A DNA stretch of 64,000 nt, taken from contig CAMYJD010000003.1 of the NCBI GenBank assembly GCA_947258655.1, forward strand, positions 1 through 64,000, given 5' to 3'. The position numbers were made by a program, and so were the translations under genes. Below are positions 17,223 through 27,402 of this stretch, piece after piece. Numbering within the stretch: position 1 is the first letter of the stretch; every line of letters starts with the position of its first letter. The notes under the pieces are model-generated. The model searched no databases, had not been told where the DNA came from, and worked only from the letters and a program-made list of their open reading frames with translations. Origin of the DNA: an uncultured Gammaproteobacteria bacterium. GTDB lineage: Bacteria > Pseudomonadota > Gammaproteobacteria > JAADHQ01.

Positions 17223-18623
17223 CTACTGTTGCACCAATACGGGATGGAGGACATTGCGTTTGAAATCATCGAGTGATTTTTCATTCAAACCCAACAGGGA
17301 CAGGCTTTTTTGTGGTAATTGTTTATTTCCCGCATCGCCACGGCCGCTGTCCTGCAGCAAGTGATCCACCAGTATCAGCAGATGAACATAATGCTGATAA
17401 GGGCCGTCATATTCAGCGTCTTGGTGGTGCTCGCTGACCTGTTGCAGAACATCGGGAAATCCCCAGTAATGCAAAAACCAGGCGCCCACTTCGACATGCC
17501 CCATTTGCATCAGGGTTTGCGCCTGGCCATAGGCAAGCAAATTTTTCTCGATCACTGACATCGGTATATCAGGATTGGCCTGCACGATACGGTTAAACAG
17601 AAAATATTCAGGTGCAAAAAGCTGTGCCAGGACCAGATATCCGACCTTGTGCATCAGGGCCATTTGGGCGCTGGTGGCTGCGTCTATATCAACGATACCG
17701 CGACAACAGCGAATCAGGCGATAAGCGATCTGTGCAGAAATCCGCGCCTGCCGCTCAAGACTGGTCTTGCCCAGTGGGCCATCCGCCGGCACGGTTAACG
17801 TATCCCAGACCAGTAATCCCTGCGCCAGAGCCACACACAGGTCTACACCCAGTACATCGATGGCCTCATCGAGTGAACCGACGCTACATTCAATATCACT
17901 GAAAGCAAATGGCGGCATTGCCATTCTCTGCAACTGTGCGGACAATGGCGCTGCGTTCATGAGCAACTCGATCAGTTGCGTTTTATCCCGCGTTGCCGTC
18001 AACGTATAGTCCTGTAAGCGCTGCAGTAATGGTGGCGCGGGAGGCAATGAATAGAGTTGGCTGATACTATGCTTGATATCATGGACAGGGACAAAATCAC
18101 GCAGGGATGAGGATTGCTCATCGAGCCTGATGTCCCCGAGTTCGTGCTGCGCTCGTGACATGGCGAGGAAACAGTTACGATCGATCAATGCAGCAAAGTC
18201 TCTGCCTTTGACCCGGATAAAGGCGCGCCGTGACCCGGCTTCGAATACCACCTGTTGCATCTGTTGTACGCTGCTGTCGCAGTAGGTATCCAGTTGATAC
18301 AGGCTCCCCAGTGGCGGTACCATGCCCGCTTCACAGTCCGGAAAAATATCCGTTACCATAGCCACCGGAACAGGTTCGAATTTGCGTCCGGTCACCTGCG
18401 TCAATGCACTAAAATCGAGCATGCGCCCGAGTGGTAACACTGCAATGGTAAACTGATCATCGGCCTTTAATACCACTGCGCGTATAATATGATCTTCCGG
18501 GATTGCCAGTGATTGCGCGGCCTGCATCAGGCTCGATACTGGTGGGTGTATCAACACCTCGTAATTGACCTGTCTCTGATCCAGGTACTGTTCGATACGA
18601 CTTGCAACATGGGCCATTGGCAC
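17223..18623 (-). CDS. YbaK-type aminoacyl-tRNA deacylase domain fused to HDOD domain
   Basis: In this 466-residue soluble protein, residues 1-155 resemble the YbaK/ProX editing domain (VNYEVLIHPPVSSLMQAAQSLAIP, then AVVLKADDQFTIAVLPLGRMLD and a GMVPPLG turn), which hydrolyses misacylated tRNA. Residues about 185-400 form an HDOD domain (LPPAPPLLQRLQDYTL, later the helices around ALMHKVGYLVLAQLF and VGAWFLHYWGFPDVLQQVSEHH), a metal-free HD-like domain found in signalling proteins. The combination exists in other gammaproteobacteria, but its biological role is not established to my knowledge. It is monocistronic. It could link translation quality or stress to a signalling output. Confidence 0.85.
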   Translation of the reverse strand: MPMAHVASRIEQYLDQRQVNYEVLIHPPVSSLMQAAQSLAIPEDHIIRAVVLKADDQFTIAVLPLGRMLDFSALTQVTGRKFEPVPVAMVTDIFPDCEAGMVPPLGSLYQLDTYCDSSVQQMQQVVFEAGSRRAFIRVKGRDFAALIDRNCFLAMSRAQHELGDIRLDEQSSSLRDFVPVHDIKHSISQLYSLPPAPPLLQRLQDYTLTATRDKTQLIELLMNAAPLSAQLQRMAMPPFAFSDIECSVGSLDEAIDVLGVDLCVALAQGLLVWDTLTVPADGPLGKTSLERQARISAQIAYRLIRCCRGIVDIDAATSAQMALMHKVGYLVLAQLFAPEYFLFNRIVQANPDIPMSVIEKNLLAYGQAQTLMQMGHVEVGAWFLHYWGFPDVLQQVSEHHQDAEYDGPYQHYVHLLILVDHLLQDSGRGDAGNKQLPQKSLSLLGLNEKSLDDFKRNVLHPVLVQQ

Positions 18624-18757
18624 GCCCCGGTTCAGCTTAAATTATTATTATAGTATCGAAACCGATGAAACACAGCGCAACTCTATTCAAACAATCAATA
18701 AATCATATAACGGATATGTATGTAACCAGATTGTTTATCGCGCTTGATTCGCGCAAA

Positions 18758-19984
18758 TCAATTTAACTGGATACGCTGCCCCCAGGGAACACTGGCCTTG
18801 CCCTTGACCAGCCAGATCACCGGATAATTCGCTTCCGTCGCGGGAAAGGCACCCTCGGCATCAGTAAAATAGACCAGCAGGTCTATCTGACGCAGGTCGG
18901 CCGATATCCAGTCGAATACCGGTATGAAACTGGTACCCCCGCCACCATGAAACTTTTTCGGTGCCTCGAAGGTGTCCCAACTCTCATACTCCCAGGGGGC
19001 ATCCTTGTCGAGGGCCTGATCACAGGCCAATAATGTAATACGCGCTTTTACCTGGCCCTTGATCGCGTCGACTTCAGCCATGAATTCCTCTATTTCACTA
19101 GCCGATATCGAACCACTGGTATCCAATGCAACAACAACATTGACCTGCGAGCTGCGCAGGCTCGGCAGTATGGCCGATCCTTCACGTCGGGACGGGCGTG
19201 AATAATTGTAGTCGTCACGGGCTATCGCAGTCATATAACGCGCCAGTAACATGCGCCAGGGCAATTGCGGTTGTAACAGGTGATCGACAAGGCGTGCCAT
19301 TGCACCACTCATCTTGCCTGCCTGCATGGCCTGCTGGGCCGCACCGGCCATACGCTGGCGCCATTGTACAGACAGTTGCTCTTTCTCCTCGCCATTCAGC
19401 GGTGGTGGTTGTTTAGCACCTCCACCCAGATTTTCATCCAGCTCCGCTTCCTGTCCCGAGCCTTCACCGGTCGGCGTCTGTTGTGACTGACCGCTGCCGC
19501 TTTGTGGCTCCTGTTTGTCCTGACTGCTGTCATCATCGTCATCATAGATATGCTGGTCTTCGGTCTGTTTATTATCCATTTCATCTAGTAACGGATAGAT
19601 CTCTTCAGCCGTCATATCATCGAACACATCCATATATAACGCATCGGGTGTCGGTACCAGACCGTCTCGGATCAGGATCGGATTAATGGCAAAGTCGCAG
19701 GCCAGGTCCCAGCGATGCTTGATGCGGTGCTGGCGACGGGAAAAGTGCGATAATGCGCAATGCAGGGCTTCGTGCGCGAGGATGAACTGGGTCTGTTCAA
19801 GACTTAAATCCCTGATGAAGTCCTCATTGTAATAGAAGGTCTTCGCGTCCGTGGCCGTGGTCTTGCACCAGCCGGGATTGGCCTTGAGCATCGGCAGTCT
19901 CAGTACCAGCGCCCCGAGAAAGGGTTTATCGAGAATCAGGCGCGTGCGTGCGGCGCTGAGCTTGGTTTCGATTTCTTCACTCAT
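18758..19984 (-). CDS. VWA domain protein with HExxH metallopeptidase-like N-terminus (DUF2201 type)
   Basis: This 408-residue cytoplasmic protein carries in its N-terminal part the zinc-protease-like motif HEALH (71-75) followed by HFSRRQHRIKHRWDLACDFAIN. A disordered acidic Asp/Gln/Ser linker lies at about 150-190. The C-terminal part is a von Willebrand A domain with an intact metal-binding motif DTSGS from residue 288, a threonine in GGGGTSF and FTDAEG. It is coupled to the MoxR ATPase gene upstream by a one-base overlap (TGATG). MoxR-VWA pairs act as chaperone or metal-insertion machines that remodel partner complexes. Whether the HExxH site is catalytic is unknown. Confidence 0.88.
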   Translation of the reverse strand: MSEEIETKLSAARTRLILDKPFLGALVLRLPMLKANPGWCKTTATDAKTFYYNEDFIRDLSLEQTQFILAHEALHCALSHFSRRQHRIKHRWDLACDFAINPILIRDGLVPTPDALYMDVFDDMTAEEIYPLLDEMDNKQTEDQHIYDDDDDSSQDKQEPQSGSGQSQQTPTGEGSGQEAELDENLGGGAKQPPPLNGEEKEQLSVQWRQRMAGAAQQAMQAGKMSGAMARLVDHLLQPQLPWRMLLARYMTAIARDDYNYSRPSRREGSAILPSLRSSQVNVVVALDTSGSISASEIEEFMAEVDAIKGQVKARITLLACDQALDKDAPWEYESWDTFEAPKKFHGGGGTSFIPVFDWISADLRQIDLLVYFTDAEGAFPATEANYPVIWLVKGKASVPWGQRIQLN

Positions 19985-21027
19985 CAGTTGAACAGCATGA
20001 CATCCGCGACGGCTTTGGCCCAGTTGGAAAACTGCGGCACACTGAACAGGTCCTGACCGATGGCGCGATGCATATCCGAGACCAGCATGACCCCCATTTC
20101 ACGCTGGCGGAAGCGCCCGGCGAAGTCGAGGATATGCCCCATCACTGCCTGCGCATCACCTTCGCCACTGGCCTTGATCGCGCGACCGACCAGCGCCGAT
20201 GCAACCGCATATTGCAGATCCACTTCACTCGGCACCTCGACCTCTTCGCCGCGCACGATGGCATCGATGTCCGGCAGTTTATCGAGGTTTTCGACAAATG
20301 CAGACAATTCGATGCCGGCCGCGGGACCGACACAGGCCTGCAGGGTTCCGATCAGGGTCTTCGGATTATCTCCAAATTTGTGTAACGCGCGATGGGCAAA
20401 TTCCCACGAACGTGGCGATGGGAAGGCGACCGGATTATGGGCCGGGTCGAAATCGAACAGCAGTTCGGGACGAAAGCGCAGGAACGCAATCAGACGCTCA
20501 TCGATCCCGTGCTGATAGGCCCATGCGACCCAGTCGTCGAGATTGACATCGACCTCAAAATGCGAAAAACGATTGGCCAGCGGTGACGGCATGCTGTAGG
20601 TAACGCCGCGGTCACCCTGGCGGTTACCAGCCGCAAAAATGGCCCACCCCGCTGGTACTTCATAGGCACCCAGCTTGCGATCGAGGATCAACTGATAGGC
20701 CGCCGCTGACACACTCGGTGGCGCCGAGGTAATCTCGTCCAGGAACAAGATGCCCTCAGGGCCATGGCGCTCGCTGTCCGGTAACATCGACGGCACCGCC
20801 CACTCGACCGCGTCATCGGTACGAAACGGGATACCGCGCAGGTCACTCGGTTCCATTTGGGACAACCTGATATCAACGACGGGCACATCATGTTTTTCAG
20901 CAACCTGGGCAATCATCTGTGACTTGCCCACACCCGGCGGGCCCCACAGCATGACCGGGGTGTGGTGGCCGCTATGGGTACTTGAAAACTCTGTTTCCAG
21001 TATGGAAAATAACTGTGCTGGGCGCAT
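19984..21027 (-). CDS. MoxR-type AAA+ ATPase
   Basis: The start at 21027 is chosen because GGAGG lies five bases upstream; the in-frame ATG at 21042 lacks one. The 347-residue product has Walker A GPPGVGKS (29-36), the MEPSDLRGIPF segment, Walker B ILFLDE (93-98), and sensor 1 in the FAAGNRQGDRG segment. This places it in the MoxR/dynein-related AAA+ branch. It forms a coupled pair with the VWA/metallopeptidase-like protein downstream. It should be a hexameric ATPase that uses ATP to act on a protein complex delivered by its VWA partner. The client is not identifiable from neighbours. Confidence 0.92.
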   Translation of the reverse strand: MRPAQLFSILETEFSSTHSGHHTPVMLWGPPGVGKSQMIAQVAEKHDVPVVDIRLSQMEPSDLRGIPFRTDDAVEWAVPSMLPDSERHGPEGILFLDEITSAPPSVSAAAYQLILDRKLGAYEVPAGWAIFAAGNRQGDRGVTYSMPSPLANRFSHFEVDVNLDDWVAWAYQHGIDERLIAFLRFRPELLFDFDPAHNPVAFPSPRSWEFAHRALHKFGDNPKTLIGTLQACVGPAAGIELSAFVENLDKLPDIDAIVRGEEVEVPSEVDLQYAVASALVGRAIKASGEGDAQAVMGHILDFAGRFRQREMGVMLVSDMHRAIGQDLFSVPQFSNWAKAVADVMLFN

Positions 21028-21283
21028 GTAACCTCCATGCAATATAATTCATAAGATCCACTAGGCAAAGCGTCGCTAACGTTTGCCCGGATAACGCACT
21101 ATCATAGCAAAAAGCAGGGATATAAGGCGATGCTAATTTACAGGAATTAAGCTGATATTTTTATGATTTCCCGACATTTACTCAAGACTGTACCTGAATG
21201 ACCGATAACGGTCCTAAGTTAATTATAAAATTACAGGGTAAAATGTCCCACCATGCTATCGGCGCTTTTCCAAGGACATGAGT

Positions 21284-21664
21284 ATGAATGAAAATACAAA
21301 AGTGAATATTCTTCATATCGAGGATAATCCCGATATTTCATTAGTTGTTGCGCGGATATTATCCAACATCGCCGACATTACGCTGGTAACCAATCTGGTC
21401 GATGCCAGATATCAACTGGCTGAGCATGATTTTGACCTGGCCCTACTTGATCTGACCCTGCCGGACGGCTCGGGACTGGATCTGGTCACTGAACTGAAAC
21501 AACGTAATCCACCCATCCCCATCATCGTGCATTCTGCCCACGAGGTCTCCGAGACCATATCCGATGTTGATGCCGTATTGTCCAAGATGTATACCCAATA
21601 TGACAATCTGCGTGAAACCGTATTACAACTCACCGGCCGTGCTGACACATTGGCGGCACAATAA
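21284..21664 (+). CDS. Single-domain response regulator
   Basis: This protein of about 126 residues consists only of a receiver domain. Acidic residues E13 and D14, the phosphoacceptor D56 (LLDLTLPDGSG), the switch serine in VHSAHE and the conserved Lys in VLSKMY are all present. There is no output domain. I prefer the ATG at 21284 (AAGG eight bases upstream) over 21278. The cognate kinase is not in the window; the protein could be a phosphate shuttle or a protein-interaction switch. It lies divergent from moxR. Confidence 0.9.
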   Translation: MNENTKVNILHIEDNPDISLVVARILSNIADITLVTNLVDARYQLAEHDFDLALLDLTLPDGSGLDLVTELKQRNPPIPIIVHSAHEVSETISDVDAVLSKMYTQYDNLRETVLQLTGRADTLAAQ

Positions 21665-21672
21665 TAAACCCA

Positions 21673-22101
21673 TCACAGTCGCTTTACCTGTCCGCTGTGC
21701 AGGTAATGGCGGTAATCGCTCAGGATCTGGCCATGATCAAAGGCCAGCTCGGGTAATGCATCGGGCATAAACACCGCGACATTGGCAGCATCATCCATGG
21801 CCACTGGCTGGCCCGTAGCACGTGCAACATAGACCGCACTGACCGTATGTCCCCTGCTGTCACGCGTCGGGTCCGAATACATGCCGAGCAGGACTCGCAG
21901 ACTGATCTGCAGACCGGTTTCTTCAAGCGCCTCGCGTACGGCCGCGTGTTCAAGGGTCTCGCCAACATCGACAAAACCACCCGGGATGGCCCAGCCATAG
22001 GGAGGATACTTGCGTTCGATCAACACGATCGGATGGCCCGGGCGGTCCTCCAGTTCAATAATCGCATCGACGGTTAATGAAGGTGTAACGGGTCTGGTCA
22101 T
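21673..22101 (-). CDS. Nudix hydrolase
   Basis: This 142-residue enzyme has a perfect Nudix box, GX5EX7REUXEEXGU, at residues 42-64 ([20 protein letters not shown] then TGL). The [12 protein letters not shown] context and the following [20 protein letters not shown] match ADP-ribose or NADH pyrophosphatase-like members; the exact substrate is not certain. It lies 26 bases downstream of the Hsp15-like gene on the same strand and is probably co-transcribed with it. It converges with the response regulator gene with only eight bases between them. Confidence 0.9.
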   Translation of the reverse strand: MTRPVTPSLTVDAIIELEDRPGHPIVLIERKYPPYGWAIPGGFVDVGETLEHAAVREALEETGLQISLRVLLGMYSDPTRDSRGHTVSAVYVARATGQPVAMDDAANVAVFMPDALPELAFDHGQILSDYRHYLHSGQVKRL

Positions 22102-22127
22102 AATAGCGCCTGTAGCTTAAGCCATTG

Positions 22128-22523
22128 TCATTGTTTGCGGGTAAAACGGATGATATGACGACGATCGCGCTTGCCCGGCCTGCGATCGCTGCGCGGATGC
22201 ATCTGTGCTTCCAGCTTGTTTTGTAATGCCATTTCTTCGCGTTTGATCCTGCTGTCCTCGGTTTCTGCGTACAACTTGCAGGCCTCCTTGGCCGGACCGC
22301 GCCTATCATTGATACCCTGCACGACTACGACCATGGTTTCGTGAGCGCGCTGTACCTGGACCTGATCACCCGGACGCACACTTCTGGACGGCTTGACCCT
22401 GTGGCCATTGACATGCACCTTGCCGCCATTGACCGCCTCTGACGCCAGGCTCCGGGTCTTGAAAAATCGCGCCGCCCATAACCACTTGTCGACGCGCAGG
22501 CCTGTCTGTTGAATGTCATTCAT
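22128..22523 (-). CDS. hslR: Hsp15-like S4-domain RNA-binding protein
   Basis: This 131-residue protein begins with an S4 RNA-binding domain (LRVDKWLWAARFFKTRSLASEAV, then GGKVHVNGHRVKPSRSVRPGDQ) and ends in a strongly basic helical tail (RRPGKRDRRHIIRFTRKQ). Length and arrangement match Hsp15, which binds free 50S subunits carrying a nascent chain and frees stalled ribosomes after heat shock. It precedes the Nudix gene on the same strand. The closest alternative would be another short S4 protein such as RlbA/YaaA, but the basic tail favours Hsp15. Confidence 0.88.
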   Translation of the reverse strand: MNDIQQTGLRVDKWLWAARFFKTRSLASEAVNGGKVHVNGHRVKPSRSVRPGDQVQVQRAHETMVVVVQGINDRRGPAKEACKLYAETEDSRIKREEMALQNKLEAQMHPRSDRRPGKRDRRHIIRFTRKQ

Positions 22524-22788
22524 ATTATCGAGAATTTAGCACGAACTACGTATAAATAGACATTTGTCCATGCACGACGCAGCAGCGTGATATGACGTGA
22601 TTCCGACACATATAAAAAATGCTGCCACTTAAATCAGGTTATCCTGTTGAATAATATGACATTTAGATCATAAAGCATAGATAGGTAATAGACACATAGA
22701 AATTTTATGTGTTGCCGAAACCCCGGTAATTATATACATTTACGATCCATAAAAATTTCTCACACATCAAACAAAAGAGACTATATCG

Positions 22789-23430
22789 ATGAAACTGATA
22801 CTACTGGGTGCACCGGGTGCGGGTAAGGGCACGGTTGCCAAACTGCTTACCAAGATTGATGGTTCTGTACAAATTTCAACTGGCGATATCTTGCGTGCTG
22901 CTGTTGCTGCGGGTACCGAGTTGGGTAAAAAGGCCCAGACCGCGATGAAGGCCGGTGAGCTGGTTTCAGATGACTTGATCATGGGCATCATGGGCGAACG
23001 TCTGAAGGAAGATGACTGCAAGAACGGTTACCTGCTCGACGGCTTCCCGCGCACTATTCCACAGGCCGAGGCGCTGAAGGTATTACTGACCGATATGGGT
23101 GAAGAACTCGACGCCGTCGTCAATATCGATGTACCACGTGATGTCATTCTCGATCGCCTGACCACACGCCGCACCTGTGAAGACTGCGGTGAAATCTATA
23201 ACGTCAAATCCAAGCCACCGAAGGAAGAAGGCAAATGTGACAAGTGCGGCGGCGCCGTGGTCCAGCGCGATGACGAAACCGAAGAAGCGATCAGCAACCG
23301 CCTCGATGTTTACAATGAACAGACTGCACCACTGGCCGGTTTCTATGAAAAGGAAGGCAACTTGCTGACCATCAAGGCCACAGACAGTGATGCGGTTATT
23401 AACGCCATCAAGGAAAAGATAGGCATATAG
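22789..23430 (+). CDS. adk: Adenylate kinase with Cys4 zinc-type lid
   Basis: This 213-residue enzyme converts ATP and AMP to two ADP. The P-loop GAPGAGKGT (7-15), the NMP-binding region (QISTGDILRAAV), DGFPRT (84-89) and the lid are complete. The lid carries Cys at 130, 133, 150 and 153 in two CxxC pairs, a structural zinc site typical of Gram-positive and some other adenylate kinases; in enterobacterial Adk these positions are not cysteines. The gene is monocistronic with a strong terminator directly after it. Upstream are 265 bases without a gene. Confidence 0.96.
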   Translation: MKLILLGAPGAGKGTVAKLLTKIDGSVQISTGDILRAAVAAGTELGKKAQTAMKAGELVSDDLIMGIMGERLKEDDCKNGYLLDGFPRTIPQAEALKVLLTDMGEELDAVVNIDVPRDVILDRLTTRRTCEDCGEIYNVKSKPPKEEGKCDKCGGAVVQRDDETEEAISNRLDVYNEQTAPLAGFYEKEGNLLTIKATDSDAVINAIKEKIGI

Positions 23431-23454
23431 GCATTAACAGCGCCTTACAGAAAT

Positions 23455-23485
23455 AAAAAAGCCCGGTTCGTACCGGGCTTTTTTA
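23455..23485. terminator. Rho-independent terminator of adk
   Basis: An A-run, then the stem GCCCGGT/ACCGGGC with loop TCGT and a T6 run, placed 26 bases after the adk stop. Flanking A- and T-runs make it functional in both directions. Confidence 0.93.
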
Positions 23486-23646
23486 TGGTCATTTCTATAA
23501 CACCGACTTAAGCTGATCACAATAATCATGTGCATGAAATAAGCCGACATTTCAGAAGCACTGTGGATATCCTTTCCCGTAACCGGTCATATACTGATAG
23601 CCGGACATACTTCCGAAAGCGACTAGAGGCAGCCACTCCTTCCGAC

Positions 23647-23762
23647 CGTCATCCCCGAATGACCTTGTCGGGGATCCATTCAAATATTGCAGTTTCCTAG
23701 TTTTTACTCTAATCCCAAATATTGTTAGTCCTTTCTGGATTCCCGCCTGCGCGGGAATGACG
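23647..23762. repeat. MITE-like inverted repeat element (about 115 bp)
   Basis: The left end CGTCATCCCCGA...TCGGGGATCCA and the right end TGGATTCCCGCCTGCGCGGGAATGACG are imperfect inverted copies, and each end is itself a small palindrome around ATCCCC/ATTCCC. This is the layout of the dispersed GTCATTCCCGCG repeats seen in many proteobacteria (the dRS3-like type). It is non-coding, has no transposase, and lies in the adk-purA gap between two terminators. Confidence 0.7.
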
Positions 23763-23851
23763 AATGATAGGCTGTATCGGGTCGACAGGAGTCAGCTGTT
23801 AACTCCATACTGAATGACCGCTGGTGCCAGAGCAAATCGATGCATGCAATG

Positions 23852-23882
23852 GATACAAGAAAGCCCGGTTGATACCGGGCTC
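23852..23882 (-). terminator. Rho-independent terminator of purA
   Basis: On the minus strand the stem AGCCCGGT/ACCGGGCT with a four-base loop is followed by the T-rich TTCTTGTAT, 47 bases after the purA stop. The stem core is the same as in the adk terminator 400 bases away. Confidence 0.8.
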
Positions 23883-23928
23883 TCTGTTACCTACTATATG
23901 CCAATGCAATCAAGGCCAGAATAACGAC

Positions 23929-25242
<1,314 letters not shown>

Positions 25243-25293
25243 TCAACCCTATTACTATTTGAAAAATTCGAAAAATAATTTACCGACCGGGTA

Positions 25294-26493
25294 TTAAACC
25301 GGAACCACCTGCCAGCTGCCGTCGACCTGGCGCAGACTGCGATCACAACCCATATCGAGTGCACTGCCCTGCTGTCCGGGCAATTCGACAATGACACGCT
25401 CACCCTGACCACGCAACTCACTGATCATTTCCCGCAACGACTGATCGTCACTGGCCGGTGCAAAGATGCCACCCATCTTCGCCACTGGTAGTTGTGCCGA
25501 CAACTGCATCAGCGTTTTCAGGTCGGCGCTGAAACCGGTGGCCGGACGCGCCCGCCCGAAAATACTGCCGATCTCGTCATAACGTCCGCCACGGGCGATT
25601 TCCTGCCCGTAGCCCGGAATGAATGCCGCGAACACCATACCGGTCTTGTAGGCGTAACCGCGGAGCTCGGCGAGGTCATAATGGACCGGAAGATCCGGCA
25701 GCCGTTGTTGCAATAATGCGGATATCTTTTTAATCTCGTCCAGGGCCGCGAGGACCGCCTTGTCCGCGCCGTTGAAAATCTGCTCGGCACGGGTCAGCAC
25801 CTCGGCACCACCATTGAGGTCCGCCAGTGCCGCAAGGCACTGACTGATATCACTGTTCAGTGCAAGCCGGTCAAGGAGAGAACGAATTTCCGGGATGGCC
25901 TTGCGTTGCAGGGCATCAAACAACAACTGCTCGTCCTGGCTGTCGAGCCCGGCCTGCGCTGCCAGGCTGCGAAAAATGCCGACATGTCCGAGGTCGATGT
26001 GAACATCCCTGATACCGCAAAGGTCAAGCATATCGAGCATCAGTTCAAGGATCTCGAAATCACTGTCGATACCGGCATGGCCATATAATTCGGCGCCTAG
26101 CTGCAGTGGTGCCCGCGAGCCGGCAAATCCGTCATTGAAGCTATGCAATACGGTGCCGAGATAACATAGCCTGACCGGGCCTTCCTGCTTGATCTGGTGG
26201 GCATCGATGCGGGCCGCCTGCAGGGTCATATCGGCCCGAATACCAACCTGGCGTCCACTCAGGGCATCGGTAATCCTGAAGGTTTGTGCACCCAGTTGCT
26301 TGCCGGCACCTGCCAGCAGCGCGTCCACGTATTCAATAAACGGGGTCATGACCAGGTCGTAACCACAACTGGAAAAATAATCCAGTAAACGCCGGCGCAA
26401 TTGCTCGAGCACATTGGCCCTTTCGGGCAAGGTCTCTTCTATGCCTTCCGGCAACATCCAGCGGGTCATTTTGCCTGTTTCTTCAACTGCCAT
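25294..26493 (-). CDS. hisZ: ATP phosphoribosyltransferase regulatory subunit HisZ
   Basis: HisZ is a catalytically inactive histidyl-tRNA synthetase paralogue that binds the short HisG and makes it active and histidine-sensitive. The start at 26493 follows AAGG at seven bases and gives 399 residues beginning MAVEETGKMTRWMLPEGIEE, the usual HisZ opening. The class II core is recognisable (YDLVMTPFIEY, VGIRADMTLQAARI, LGAELYGHAGIDSDFE, IARGGRYDEI). The HisRS anticodon-binding domain is missing, as expected. The operon continues into purA. A short-form HisG would be expected elsewhere in the genome. Confidence 0.94.
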   Translation of the reverse strand: MAVEETGKMTRWMLPEGIEETLPERANVLEQLRRRLLDYFSSCGYDLVMTPFIEYVDALLAGAGKQLGAQTFRITDALSGRQVGIRADMTLQAARIDAHQIKQEGPVRLCYLGTVLHSFNDGFAGSRAPLQLGAELYGHAGIDSDFEILELMLDMLDLCGIRDVHIDLGHVGIFRSLAAQAGLDSQDEQLLFDALQRKAIPEIRSLLDRLALNSDISQCLAALADLNGGAEVLTRAEQIFNGADKAVLAALDEIKKISALLQQRLPDLPVHYDLAELRGYAYKTGMVFAAFIPGYGQEIARGGRYDEIGSIFGRARPATGFSADLKTLMQLSAQLPVAKMGGIFAPASDDQSLREMISELRGQGERVIVELPGQQGSALDMGCDRSLRQVDGSWQVVPV

Positions 26494-26823
26494 GATTAAG
26501 CCTTTTAGTTTCACTGCTATTTTTCAGTGGACACAAACGTGCATATTCTACCCCTGCTTAAGGCCGGAAACCAGTTGTAATAACGCTTGTCGAATGTTTT
26601 AAAATTTTTCCTTGTTAAAGATAGAGTTATATCTCTACCAACAAGGCCCGCTGCGGTATCACACGCACTGAAAAAGCGCATTTATTGACTATAATATTAC
26701 CTCGACATACTACATTTATGTGGATGTTGGCGACAGCGCCATAACCAGATCAACACCAGCGCGCTGTATTCATACCTAAATCAATAAGAAATATCGCATA
26801 TTGTTATTCATCGGAGGTGTAAC

Positions 26824-27402
26824 ATGAAACGACTATCATTCCTGCTGTTATCGCCCATGCTGCTATTACTGGCTGCCCAGGTATCCGCTGAACCGGCAGC
26901 GAAGCAATACCAGATGCTGACCAAACTACAGGGGCAGTGGAAACTGGCACCTGCATCGATGCAGGAGGGCAAGGCGACAAAAAACAAGAATGTTGCCCCA
27001 CTCGTGGGCACAGACAAGGTAGCAATGGACTTCAAGGTCATTGGCAAGGGTTCGACGGTACAGGAGAACCTGTTACCTGGCACTGCCAAGGAAATGGCGA
27101 CAATGTACCATTGCGATAATGCCAAGAACTGCAACCAGGTCAAAGCCACGCATTACTGCGCCAAGCGCAACCAGCCCCAACTGGTCGCCAAAGAGGAGTC
27201 CAGCGGCAATACGATAACGATGTCCTGTGACATGAACAGCGAATTATGCAAATCCAGGGAAGGGCATGTGCACAGTATCAAACATGAGTTATCGAAGGAT
27301 AATATGCGCCTGAAAACAACCTATACGATCTTCAAGGACGGTAAATTCGAGAAGGATTCAATTTACCATTTCAGCCGTCTATCAGGCCAATCCTTACAAT
27401 AA
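26824..27402 (+). CDS. Exported hypothetical protein with five cysteines
   Basis: This 192-residue protein is preceded by GGAGGTGT at good spacing. A signal peptide (MKRLSFLLLSPMLLLLAAQ, cleavage near VSA/EP) is followed by a beta-rich domain opening with LQGQWKLAPASM and carrying five Cys between residues about 98 and 142 (YHCD, KNCN, HYCA, SCDM, LCKS). It has a lipocalin-like or nitrobindin-like feel (a GxW motif early, then repeated strands), but I cannot name the family. It lies on the opposite strand between DUF2065 and hisZ, interrupting an otherwise conserved block, so it is probably an insertion in this lineage. Its last eight codons form the first unit of the repeat array at 27376-27563. 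Confidence 0.7.
   Translation: MKRLSFLLLSPMLLLLAAQVSAEPAAKQYQMLTKLQGQWKLAPASMQEGKATKNKNVAPLVGTDKVAMDFKVIGKGSTVQENLLPGTAKEMATMYHCDNAKNCNQVKATHYCAKRNQPQLVAKEESSGNTITMSCDMNSELCKSREGHVHSIKHELSKDNMRLKTTYTIFKDGKFEKDSIYHFSRLSGQSLQ

Noticed and set aside
16861-17364. 167-codon plus-strand frame
   Set aside because: Runs into the antisense of the YbaK-HDOD gene, has atypical composition and no ribosome binding site.
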